A stretch of DNA of 57,091 bases from Clostridiaceae bacterium UBA5444 (GTDB lineage Bacteria; Bacillota; Clostridia; Clostridiales; Oxobacteraceae): contig DIRE01000075.1 of assembly GCA_002426575.1 (NCBI GenBank), positions 1-57,091 on the forward strand, given 5' to 3'. The position numbers were made by a program, and so were the translations under genes. The notes below the pieces were generated by a model. That model did not search any database and was not told where the DNA came from. It saw nothing but the letters and a program-made list of their open reading frames with translations. The first letter of the stretch is position 1. The number at the start of each line of letters is the position of its first letter. Shown piece by piece: positions 27,164 through 35,259 of the stretch.

Positions 27164-27968
27164 TATTTATGGACTTTTAGGGGGAAAACTAGGGCATAGC
27201 ATTTCACCTTCAATACATTCTATTATTTTTAATGAGCTTAATATAGATGGCTGCTATCATCTATTTGAAGTTAAAAAAGAAAATTTAAAAGATGCAGTAC
27301 ATGGGCTTTTAGCATTAGGTGCAAAAGGGGTAAATGTAACTATTCCCCACAAAGTTTCTGTAATGGAATATATTGATGAGGTTTCTAAAGAAGCAAAAGA
27401 TATAGGAGCAGTAAATACAATATATTTTAAAGATGGTAAAACTATAGGGTATAATACAGACTATTATGGGTTCAAAATGATGCTTATTAAAAACAAAATA
27501 GAAATAGAAGGTAAAAGAGTATGCATACTTGGAACAGGCGGAGCAGCAAGAGGAGTCCTCCAATATGTATTAGATAATGGGGCAAAAGATATAAAAATAG
27601 TATCAAGAGATATTGAAAAGTGCAAGAGGGGAATTAAAGGGATTGATTTAATATCTTATGAAGATGTAAAAAGGCTAAAAGATTGGGACATTATAATAAA
27701 TTGTACTCCTTGTGGAATGTCCGTTAATATAGGTTATTCCCCTGTTTCTATGGATACGGTTAAAAATTTTAATGTGGCAATTGACTTAATATACAACCCA
27801 AAGCAAACGCTTTTCTTAAAATATGCAGATGAAGCTAAATTAAAATGGGTAAATGGACTGTATATGCTAGTTGGTCAGGCGGTATGTGCAGAAGAGATAT
27901 GGAACAGTGTGGATATCTCAAAAGATATTGTGGATAAAATATATAAAAAGATACTATGCGACTTTTAA
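27156..27968 (+). CDS. aroE: Shikimate dehydrogenase
   Basis: NADPH-dependent reduction of 3-dehydroshikimate. The chosen start is TTG 27156, overlapping the pheA stop by 8 bp, after GAGGTTGAG; it gives the standard N-terminus SDIYGLLGGKLGHSISPS and 270 residues. The frame extends to 27123 but this adds 11 non-conserved residues. The catalytic lysine is in NVTIPHK, NTDYYG is present, and the GTGGAARG Rossmann loop is near residue 125. Confidence 0.94.
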   Translation: MSDIYGLLGGKLGHSISPSIHSIIFNELNIDGCYHLFEVKKENLKDAVHGLLALGAKGVNVTIPHKVSVMEYIDEVSKEAKDIGAVNTIYFKDGKTIGYNTDYYGFKMMLIKNKIEIEGKRVCILGTGGAARGVLQYVLDNGAKDIKIVSRDIEKCKRGIKGIDLISYEDVKRLKDWDIIINCTPCGMSVNIGYSPVSMDTVKNFNVAIDLIYNPKQTLFLKYADEAKLKWVNGLYMLVGQAVCAEEIWNSVDISKDIVDKIYKKILCDF

Positions 27969-27977
27969 AGTGGGGTT

Positions 27978-28496
27978 ATGGTTATGAAAAAAGGTTTTGA
28001 TAAAAATATAGTTTTTATAGGAATGCCAGGCTCTGGGAAATCCACAATAGGAAGTATTGTTGCAGAAATGCTTGATATGCCTTTTATAGATATTGATGAT
28101 TACATAGAAGAGAGAGAGGAAAAATCAATAAATCAAATATTTAAACAAGGCGAGGAGCATTTTAGAGATATAGAAACTTCAGCAATAAAAGAAGTATGCA
28201 AAAGATCCTACCCTAATGCAGTTGTAATATCAACAGGAGGGGGAGCAGTAAAAAGGCCTGAGAATATGGAAGCTTTAAAAGAAAACTCTATTATTATATT
28301 TTTAAATAGGTCAGTTAATAAGATAATAGGGGATATTGATATACAAAAGCGTCCTCTTTTAGCAGAAGGGGAGGAAAAGCTATACAAGCTTTATGAGGAA
28401 AGATATCCTCTATATAATATGTATAGCGACATAAAGATTGATAATGATTTTTGTATAGATGACGCAGTAGATGAGATAATGGGTATATTAAAGTAA
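27978..28496 (+). CDS. aroK: Shikimate kinase
   Basis: ATP-dependent phosphorylation of shikimate. 172 residues, with P-loop GMPGSGKS, the DIDDYIE shikimate-binding motif, STGGG and the lid arginine in KRPLL. AGTGGGG lies upstream; ATG 27978 or ATG 27984 are both possible starts. Last gene of the aromatic operon. The 60-bp gap that follows contains only a weak hairpin (about 28496-28524). Confidence 0.94.
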   Translation: MVMKKGFDKNIVFIGMPGSGKSTIGSIVAEMLDMPFIDIDDYIEEREEKSINQIFKQGEEHFRDIETSAIKEVCKRSYPNAVVISTGGGAVKRPENMEALKENSIIIFLNRSVNKIIGDIDIQKRPLLAEGEEKLYKLYEERYPLYNMYSDIKIDNDFCIDDAVDEIMGILK

Positions 28497-28556
28497 ACCT
28501 CCTAGGCCACAATGGTATGAGGTTTTACGGGCTGAATTATAAAAAACATATACTTA

Positions 28557-29555
28557 CTATATATTCTCATCTAAATAGTTTTGCACTCTTTTTAGGTATT
28601 CATTTGAATACATATTTAGGCTTTCTATGTGAGCAGCATTATCTGTAAGCCAAAGGGAGGCATTGCTATTTTTAGATAGGGGCTCAAATATTGCTTCTGA
28701 ATTGGTACATGGTATGAGCCTGTCTCCTCTGCCATGAATTATAAAAATAGGTTTTGGGGATATATTCTTTACTGCATTCATTGGGGATACTTCATTTAAA
28801 TTTATACTACATATTCTAGATACTAGGCTTATAAAACTACTTTTAAAGGGGAAATTCATAAATATAGGCCAATAAAATGAATTAGCTATATTATCCGGCA
28901 AAAAGCGAAGATAGTTTGACAAAGAGGATATAATATCATTTAAAACAAAAAGCCTTAAATCCCTAAATGGGCTGTCAGCAATTACAGCATCAACCCTTGT
29001 ATCTTTCTCCGCAGCCTCAATTACGCTTACAGCTCCCATAGAAAAACCGAGCAGTGCAATCTTTTCCCCTACTTTTCCCCTGCTTTTTAGATAATCAATG
29101 GCTCCCATTACATCATATTTTTCATGGCATCCAAATGTAATCATACTGCCATATGATTCTCCATGACACCTTAAATCAAAGGAAAGTATATTGTACCCTT
29201 TAGGAGTTAAATATTCCACTATTTTTTTAGTATGACCAGATATAAGCTTATCCTGACTAAGACCATGCACTAAAATCAATGTTTTGCTGCTTGCATTATT
29301 AGCAGGAAAAAACAGGCCTTTTAATTTGATATTATCCCTTTTGCTTTTAAATTCTACCTTTTCATAGGTAAGCTTTCCTAAATCTTTATAAGTATCAATT
29401 TGCTCAGGCACCCTTTTATGGGCAAGAGAATAAAGAAATCTACGAAGCATAAAATAAAATGTAACAAAAGGAACAGAGAAAAATGATAATATAGAGTCTA
29501 ACCTAAGGCTTTTGGCTATATTCTTATGTCTATTTATATTTTCCGTAATAATCAT
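28557..29555 (-). CDS. Alpha/beta-hydrolase with N-terminal membrane anchor
   Basis: 332 residues. A hydrophobic segment at about 22-38 is followed by an alpha/beta-hydrolase fold. The nucleophile is S172 in GFSMG, with the acid in HGRGDRLIP and the histidine in AAHIESL near the C terminus; the oxyanion region is VHGLSQD. Such proteins are annotated as serine aminopeptidase-like or BAAT-type esterases; the substrate is unknown. It is convergent with the aromatic operon and divergent from the thioesterase gene. Confidence 0.82.
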   Translation of the reverse strand: MIITENINRHKNIAKSLRLDSILSFFSVPFVTFYFMLRRFLYSLAHKRVPEQIDTYKDLGKLTYEKVEFKSKRDNIKLKGLFFPANNASSKTLILVHGLSQDKLISGHTKKIVEYLTPKGYNILSFDLRCHGESYGSMITFGCHEKYDVMGAIDYLKSRGKVGEKIALLGFSMGAVSVIEAAEKDTRVDAVIADSPFRDLRLFVLNDIISSLSNYLRFLPDNIANSFYWPIFMNFPFKSSFISLVSRICSINLNEVSPMNAVKNISPKPIFIIHGRGDRLIPCTNSEAIFEPLSKNSNASLWLTDNAAHIESLNMYSNEYLKRVQNYLDENI

Positions 29556-29672
29556 CCCTATATTTTAAAATTTATATTTATATTTTAAGTATTCCACCTT
29601 TTAAAAATAAATATTTGAAAAAATATTGGTAAGTTGTGCTAAGTTTCTGATGCTTTAAACATATGAAGTGTA

Positions 29673-29701
29673 TTGACACAAAGGCAAATGAAATGTATGG
29701 T
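29673..29701 (+). promoter_or_regulatory. Promoter of the acyl-ACP thioesterase gene
   Basis: TTGACA at 29673-29678 and TATGGT at 29696-29701, 17 nt apart. The rest of the divergent gap (29556-29672) holds nothing I recognise. Confidence 0.55.
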
Positions 29702-29748
29702 TTTATTATTGGGATTTACTATATTTCTGAAGAAAAGGGAGTTTTACG

Positions 29749-30507
29749 ATGAAACCTGTTGCTAAGTTAGCTAAAAAGTACCAAGTGATGGTTAGTGACG
29801 CAGACTTTACAAAAAAGCTAAAAATGAGTGCGGCTTTTAACTATTTCCAAGAGATTGCAGCGCTTCATGCAGATAACCTTGGAATAGGATTTAATACCAT
29901 TCAGAAAGACCCGGGGGTTGCATGGGTTCTTACAAGGATGAGGGTTGATGTTATAAAATATCCTGTATGGGATCAAGAAATCTATGCTGAAACATGGCCT
30001 CAGCTTCCTAGAAAATATGAGTTTGATAGAGATTATTTCATAAAAGATTTAGATGGGAATATAATGGTTAGAGCCATTTCTACATGGGCCATAATAAACA
30101 TTAAAACGAGAAGACTTGAGAAAACAGAGGCAATTGCCATAGAATACCCTGAAATAGTAACTGAAAGGGCAATTGACTGCAAACTTACAAAGCCTAGGGC
30201 CTCAGGAGAGCTTGAAATATCCTACAAGAGAGTGATTGGCTGCAGCGACATAGATATAAATGGCCATCTAAATAATTCAAAATATATAGATTTTATTATG
30301 GACTGCTTTACAATGGAAGATGTAAAAAATAACTTTGTTAAATCAATACAGGTAAACTATATAAGTGAAGCATTGCCAGGGGATACAATAGTACTTTATA
30401 AAGATAATAGTATGACAGATACAGGTAGGCTATATATAGAGGGAGTAAATGAAAAGGATGATAGTATAATATTTAAATGTATCATATTATTTCACAAATT
30501 AAGATGA
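29749..30507 (+). CDS. Acyl-ACP thioesterase (FatA/PF01643 type)
   Basis: 252 residues in a tandem double hot-dog fold. It hydrolyses acyl-ACP to free fatty acid. Conserved features include the N-terminal substrate segment ending TRMRVDV, the STWAIINI strand of the first hot dog, and in the second the catalytic region DINGHLNNSKYIDF with its Asn/His pair. AGGGAG precedes ATG 29749. Single-gene unit; not linked to other fab genes here. Confidence 0.9.
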   Translation: MKPVAKLAKKYQVMVSDADFTKKLKMSAAFNYFQEIAALHADNLGIGFNTIQKDPGVAWVLTRMRVDVIKYPVWDQEIYAETWPQLPRKYEFDRDYFIKDLDGNIMVRAISTWAIINIKTRRLEKTEAIAIEYPEIVTERAIDCKLTKPRASGELEISYKRVIGCSDIDINGHLNNSKYIDFIMDCFTMEDVKNNFVKSIQVNYISEALPGDTIVLYKDNSMTDTGRLYIEGVNEKDDSIIFKCIILFHKLR

Positions 30508-30529
30508 ATATAAACTTATAAGGGAATAT

Positions 30530-30558
30530 TTCACATTGTACAATATCTATGTTATACT
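30530..30558 (+). promoter_or_regulatory. Promoter of the c-di-AMP riboswitch transcript
   Basis: TTCACA at 30530-30535 and TATACT at 30553-30558 with 17 nt between; predicted start near 30565, shortly before the riboswitch. Confidence 0.6.
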
Positions 30559-30604
30559 ATATACAGAGCAATAGTACAGTTTGGCAGAAAAATAAGTTTT
30601 TAGA

Positions 30605-30742
30605 AATTAAATATATCGCTGAGTCTGGGAAACCAGAACGGGGGAACCAATTATTTGGGGTGAGTCCCACATTAGTGGGTAGGGTCAGTCTCTTTCGATC
30701 CGAATCCGTCAGCTAACCTCGCAAGCGTTGGAAGAGGAGATT
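30605..30742 (+). promoter_or_regulatory. c-di-AMP riboswitch (ydaO-yuaA type)
   Basis: The sequence matches the ydaO-yuaA consensus by eye in order: CGCTGAG...CTGGGAAACCAG, CGGGGGAACCAA, TTGGGGTGAGTCCC, TAGGG, CCGAATCCGTCAGCTAACC and CTCGCAAGCGTTGGAAGAGGAG. It is followed within a few nucleotides by an intrinsic terminator, so the expected mode is transcriptional OFF: c-di-AMP binding favours termination. The GGAGA at 30736-30740 could alternatively pair with TCTCC at 30757-30761 inside the terminator arm, a plausible antiterminator. It lies upstream of an opine dehydrogenase-like gene, not the usual K+ transporter or cell-wall hydrolase. Confidence 0.92.
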
Positions 30743-30743
30743 T

Positions 30744-30772
30744 AACCATGGAAAAGTCTCCATGGTTTTTTA
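30744..30772 (+). terminator. Riboswitch expression-platform terminator
   Basis: AACCATGGA at 30744-30752 pairs with TCCATGGTT at 30759-30767 and a T-run follows to 30771. Confidence 0.85.
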
Positions 30773-30855
30773 TTACTCAAAAATAAGAGCACCTAAGACC
30801 ATATAGAATTACTTTAGAGAGTGTGCCAAATATAATTTCAAAGGAGTGACTTGCG

Positions 30856-31989
30856 ATGAAAAGTAACATGCAAAATTATTATCCTAGGTTTGCAGTTATA
30901 GGAGCGGGAAATGGGGGTCAGGCAATGGCTGCCCACTTAGCTATTAAAGGGTTTACTGTAAACCTATATAATAGGACCATTGAAAAGGTAGCACATATAA
31001 AACAAAAAGGTTTCATATCTCTTGAGGGAGCTATTAAAGGGCGTGGTGAGCTAAACATTGTTACTGACAATATGAAAGATGCAATAGAGGACACAGATAT
31101 AATAATGGTTACCGTACCTGCTTCAGGGCACAGAGATATTGCAGTATCATGCATTCCTTATCTTAGAGATGGGCAAATTATAGTATTAAACCCTGGAAGG
31201 ACTGGGGGGGCCTTAGAGTTTTTTAATATACTAAAAAGTGAAGGCCTAGACAAAAAAGTGGTGGTTGCTGAAACACAGACCTTCATATATGCGTGTAGAA
31301 TCATAGACCCTGGCAGGGTAAAGATATACAGCATAAAGAACCAAATATCTTTAGCCGCCCTCCCAGCAGAAGAGACATCAAGAGTAATAAGAATACTATC
31401 TATGGCCTATCCTCAGTTTGTACCTGCATCAAATGTTCTTGAAACTAGCTTAAATAATATTGGGGCAGTATTTCATCCCGCACCCACAATTTTAAATTGC
31501 GGAAGGATTGAGTCTACCAAAGGAAGTTTTGATTATTATACAGATGGAATTACCCCTTCTGTTGCTAAAGTTATTGAAGAAATCGATGAAGAGAGAGTAA
31601 GGGTTGCAAAGGCATTAGGCGTCAATACAATAACCGCACAAAATTGGCTGGAATTATCCTACGGATCTTCAGGGGAAAGCCTTTATGAGGCTATACAAAA
31701 TACAGCAGGCTATAAAGGAATTAAAGCTCCGCTTACCATGGATGTAAGGTATATATTTGAAGACATACCAGAAAGTCTTGTACCCATATCTTCTATGGGG
31801 TCAATGCTTGACATTGATACACCTACAATTGATTCTATAATTCAACTTGCATCTACAATACATGATGTTGATTACTTTAAAATAGGGAGAAATACAATAA
31901 ACTTAGGGATAGAAGGACTTACAGTTGACCAGATAACTGATTTAGTAAACCATGGAGAAGTTGGCGAGCTGGAAGGAGTGGTTGCATAA
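30856..31989 (+). CDS. NAD/NADP octopine/nopaline (opine) dehydrogenase family protein
   Basis: 377 residues. The N-terminal Rossmann domain has GAGNGG at 16-21. The C-terminal alpha-helical domain has the conserved N-x-G...FHPAP segment carrying the family's catalytic histidine. Opine dehydrogenases reductively condense an amino acid amine with a 2-oxo acid; related enzymes include ketopantoate-reductase-like proteins. AAGGAG precedes ATG 30856. It is under the c-di-AMP riboswitch and its stop overlaps the start of the B12-dependent gene (TAATG), so the two products probably act together. Substrates are unknown. Confidence 0.85.
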   Translation: MKSNMQNYYPRFAVIGAGNGGQAMAAHLAIKGFTVNLYNRTIEKVAHIKQKGFISLEGAIKGRGELNIVTDNMKDAIEDTDIIMVTVPASGHRDIAVSCIPYLRDGQIIVLNPGRTGGALEFFNILKSEGLDKKVVVAETQTFIYACRIIDPGRVKIYSIKNQISLAALPAEETSRVIRILSMAYPQFVPASNVLETSLNNIGAVFHPAPTILNCGRIESTKGSFDYYTDGITPSVAKVIEEIDEERVRVAKALGVNTITAQNWLELSYGSSGESLYEAIQNTAGYKGIKAPLTMDVRYIFEDIPESLVPISSMGSMLDIDTPTIDSIIQLASTIHDVDYFKIGRNTINLGIEGLTVDQITDLVNHGEVGELEGVVA

Positions 31990-33638
31990 TGAAAAAGATA
32001 ATTGGAGCAGCTATTGGAAATTGTGTACATGTGGCAGGAATATTCAACTTTTTTAAACTTGCAGAAAAAGAAGGATATTCAACTGAATTTTTGGGTGCAG
32101 CAGTATCAATAGACAATCTAATTAAAGCTGTTTTAGATAAAAAGCCTGATGCTGTAGGAGTTGGGTATAGATTAACGCCTAACGCGGTGAAACCTCTCTT
32201 AGATGAACTTTTTAAATATATAGATGAGTACAATTTATATGATATAGAGTGGATTTTTGGAGGAACTGAACCGGTTGCTGAAGTAGCAAGCAGATACCCA
32301 TTCTTTAAAAAAGTATTTTATGGTACAGAGGATGTTGATGATACAATAGCTTATCTTAGGGGAAATGAGGGGGGAAATCCTGAGGAGGTTTATGAAGGAA
32401 ATATAATAGGAAGGATAGAGGATAAATATCCATATCCAGTACTTAGACATCATTTTGGACTTCCATCCCTTGAAGATACTATAGAAGGTATAAAGGTTAT
32501 TTCAGAATCAAAAGTTTTAGATGTAATATCCATAGCCCCTGACCAAAATGCCCAAGAGCATTTCTTTGAAATGGATAAAGCAGATAAAAGCCTAGATGGT
32601 GCAGGTGGTGTACCTTTGAGGAGCCCTGATGATTTTTCTAGATTATATGATGCATCAAGAAGAGGAAACTACCCAATACTAAGATGCTACAGTGGTACTA
32701 ATGATGTGTTTAGGTTTGCACAAATGCTTTTAGATACCATAAAAAATGGGTGGGCAGCGGTTCCCTTGTGCTGGTATAACGTATTAGATGGAAGGGGGCC
32801 TAGGGGGCTAGAAGAATCTATAGAAGAAAACCAAAAACTAATGAAGTGGCATGGAGAAAGAGGCATCCCTGTTGAGGTAAATGAATCTCATCATTGGAGC
32901 CTTAGAGATGCTCATGATACAATAGGGGTTGCAACAGCTTACCTAGCAGCATACAATGCTAAAAAAATGGGGGTTTCAAATTACATTGCCCAATATATGT
33001 TTAATGTGCCTCCAAATATTTCTCCTAAAATGGATTTGGCAAAAATGCTTGCAAAGATTGAAATGATTGAGTCATTAGAAGATAAAAACTTCAAAACATA
33101 TAGGCAGGTTAGAGCGGGACTCGCAAGCCTGCCTCCAGATCTTTATAGTGCAAAGGGACAGCTTGCAGCATCAACTTATATAGCAATGGCAATTAAACCG
33201 CATATTGTACACGTTGTTGGATATTGTGAAGCACATCATGCAGCAACCCCTGAAGATATAATCGAAAGCTGCAAGATTGTAAGAGGGGTTATAAAAAATT
33301 GTATGCAGGGTATGCCAGATTTTACCCAAGACATGGAAGTAATTAATAGAAAGAACCAGCTTATTGAGGAAGCAAAATACCTGCTAGATGCAATAAACAA
33401 AATAACACCAAATTCAAAAGATCCTTGGGCAGATTCTTCTGCAATAGCAAAGGCAATTAGGATGGGAATACTTGATGCCCCCCACCTTAGAGGCAACAAA
33501 GATGCTAAAGGGACTCTTGAGACTAGAGTGGTAAATGGTGCATGTTATGCATACGACAGCAAAGAAGATAAGATAATTAAAGAAAAGGATAGAATAGATG
33601 CTTTGCTTAAAGAATACTATTTAGAAGCTGCTGATTAA
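31989..33638 (+). CDS. Fused B12-binding and glutamate-mutase-E-like protein
   Basis: 549 residues. Residues 1-140 look like a cobalamin-binding domain: CVHVAG at 12-17 keeps the H and G of DxHxxG (H14, G17), with GYRLTP at about 59-64 as the SxL counterpart and FGGTEP at 90-95 as the GG loop. Residues 150-549 resemble the TIM-barrel large subunit of methylaspartate (glutamate) mutase, with LRCYSGTND, PLCWYNVLDGRGP, NESHHWSLRDAHD and QYMFNVPP. Glutamate mutase is normally split into S and E subunits; here they appear joined in one chain with the aspartate of DxHxxG replaced by Cys. A carbon-skeleton rearrangement of an amino or oxo acid is expected, but the reaction is not known. Confidence 0.8.
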   Translation: MKKIIGAAIGNCVHVAGIFNFFKLAEKEGYSTEFLGAAVSIDNLIKAVLDKKPDAVGVGYRLTPNAVKPLLDELFKYIDEYNLYDIEWIFGGTEPVAEVASRYPFFKKVFYGTEDVDDTIAYLRGNEGGNPEEVYEGNIIGRIEDKYPYPVLRHHFGLPSLEDTIEGIKVISESKVLDVISIAPDQNAQEHFFEMDKADKSLDGAGGVPLRSPDDFSRLYDASRRGNYPILRCYSGTNDVFRFAQMLLDTIKNGWAAVPLCWYNVLDGRGPRGLEESIEENQKLMKWHGERGIPVEVNESHHWSLRDAHDTIGVATAYLAAYNAKKMGVSNYIAQYMFNVPPNISPKMDLAKMLAKIEMIESLEDKNFKTYRQVRAGLASLPPDLYSAKGQLAASTYIAMAIKPHIVHVVGYCEAHHAATPEDIIESCKIVRGVIKNCMQGMPDFTQDMEVINRKNQLIEEAKYLLDAINKITPNSKDPWADSSAIAKAIRMGILDAPHLRGNKDAKGTLETRVVNGACYAYDSKEDKIIKEKDRIDALLKEYYLEAAD

Positions 33639-33641
33639 CTT

Positions 33642-33742
33642 AAAAAAGTAACTGTTGGTTTTTAAACAGGATCTGTTGATTGACTTCCGCTGCACGCTGC
33701 TACAGTAAATCAACAGATCCTTAAATCAACAGTTATTTTTTT
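33642..33742. repeat. Nested inverted repeat, likely bidirectional terminator and dispersed element
   Basis: Outer arms 33642-33657 and 33727-33742 are complementary over 16 nt with one mismatch and end in A-runs/T-runs. Inner arms GGATCTGTTGATT (33669-33681) and AATCAACAGATCC (33708-33720) are perfectly complementary over 13 bp, with a 26-nt loop. It lies between the convergent mutase-like and lipoprotein genes. Part of it recurs at 50206-50247. Confidence 0.85.
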
Positions 33743-33750
33743 AATCCCTA

Positions 33751-35259
33751 CTAATCTATAATTGTAACTTTATTTCTTAAAAATTCTTTTTCCCATTTAT
33801 CAGTGTACTTGCCTGTTGCCCATTCAGCCATAACTACTGTCTCTTTATCCTTAAGTTTAATTTTCTTTATAGGATTTTCAGAAATAGTATCATTTTCTAT
33901 TGGATATACAAGTATACTATTTGGGCTAATTACAATTGCTATATTTTTATTTGGGGATGTAAATGCATCTATGGCTTCTGGTACTTTAGATTTTATAACG
34001 CTCCATGGAATATAAAGTTCATCATAGTTTACTAATTTTTGGGGCGGTATTGCCTTTATATTAAAATCCACATAGGGAATAGAATCTTCTGGTTCGGCTT
34101 TATTTAGTCTTCCTTTAATTATCCAATGGCCGTTTCTTCTTGCTAGGCCGAAATTTTCTTCATTTAAGGCTAAATAGGAGCTTTTGTTTTTGCCATCAGG
34201 ATTTGCTGATATAAATTGGGATGCACCGTCCTCTAATGCATGAGTACCGCCTGGGCCTAGTATATCCCCTATTTTTATGGCTTTTGCTTTTTCTATATTG
34301 TCTATAGGAAGAACCTGATATATGCTTTTTGTTGGCATATTACCAGAACTTGCAAATGTACTGCACTCAGTAGATACATAATCATTGCTCACAAATAGTA
34401 TGGAGTTTACTACATTAAGGTTTTTGCTGCATGTAGATCCTCTAGTTGATATACTAGAAGCCGGTTTAATAGGAAGAAGCTTGTTGTCAGTGTATGCAAA
34501 TAAAACATCTCTATAGCTTTCATTTTCTTTTTCCCTTTTTACACCAAGGTGCCAAAAACCGCTTTTTCTTGGAACAAACAAATCAGAGGTCTCATATATG
34601 GTCCCAAGTACATTGCCACTTGCAGGAATCCATAAAGTTCTATATACAAAACCTTTATCAGGAGACTTTCTAGGAGATTTAAGTCCTAATAATACACCTG
34701 AATAATTAAGGCTTCCCTTATTATTATCTGTAGATTCAGTTGTAAGTTTTTGAGCAAATTTATCTTTAGTTTCTTTGCTGACATTATCAGACGACTTTTC
34801 AAGATAAAAAAATACACCGTCAATATATGAAATAATATGATTGTTATTTATTTTTATAAACTCATTAAAAAACTGGTTTCCAGATGTTACAGTCACAACC
34901 TGTATTTTATCATTTTGTATATCAATGTATTCTGGCTTTACCTTATATTGATATATAACGTAATCATCTGCAGCCACATTTTTTATTTTATAAGTGGGAT
35001 TTGTACAGGAATCATCTACAAGTATTGCAACTGTTTCATCAAAGGCAGCTGATTTTCCTATAAAACTCTCTGCCTCCTCTTCTGTTATACTGCTTGTTTC
35101 GCTTTGCTTATATTTATATATTTTCCACTCTCCAGATATAGGCGGCAGCGTATTATTTGGTGATGTTATTTTGTCTGTCATATTAGTGCTAGCACCTGGT
35201 GTACATGATATTAGAAGGGAAAGAATTATAGATAGAATTATTAACTTTACACCTTTCAT
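33751..35259 (-). CDS. Lipoprotein of unknown function, coupled to a two-component system
   Basis: 502 residues. The N-terminal signal ends in the lipobox LISC with the lipidated cysteine at C19, followed by a Ser/Thr/Pro-rich stretch, so it should be anchored outside the cell membrane. The body is beta-rich, with no family I recognise. Its ATG overlaps the stop of the histidine kinase gene (ATGA), so it is the third gene of a regulator-kinase-lipoprotein operon and may modulate or report to the sensor kinase. Confidence 0.75.
   Translation of the reverse strand: MKGVKLIILSIILSLLISCTPGASTNMTDKITSPNNTLPPISGEWKIYKYKQSETSSITEEEAESFIGKSAAFDETVAILVDDSCTNPTYKIKNVAADDYVIYQYKVKPEYIDIQNDKIQVVTVTSGNQFFNEFIKINNNHIISYIDGVFFYLEKSSDNVSKETKDKFAQKLTTESTDNNKGSLNYSGVLLGLKSPRKSPDKGFVYRTLWIPASGNVLGTIYETSDLFVPRKSGFWHLGVKREKENESYRDVLFAYTDNKLLPIKPASSISTRGSTCSKNLNVVNSILFVSNDYVSTECSTFASSGNMPTKSIYQVLPIDNIEKAKAIKIGDILGPGGTHALEDGASQFISANPDGKNKSSYLALNEENFGLARRNGHWIIKGRLNKAEPEDSIPYVDFNIKAIPPQKLVNYDELYIPWSVIKSKVPEAIDAFTSPNKNIAIVISPNSILVYPIENDTISENPIKKIKLKDKETVVMAEWATGKYTDKWEKEFLRNKVTIID

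Noticed and set aside
30565..30770. Cobalamin riboswitch before the B12-dependent gene
   Set aside because: A B12 riboswitch would suit the downstream enzyme, but the conserved B12-box elements are absent and the sequence fits the c-di-AMP (ydaO) consensus throughout.
33642..33742. Integron attC site
   Set aside because: The palindrome is large and nested, but the terminal core-site consensus and the asymmetry expected of attC are missing, and T-runs suggest a terminator.
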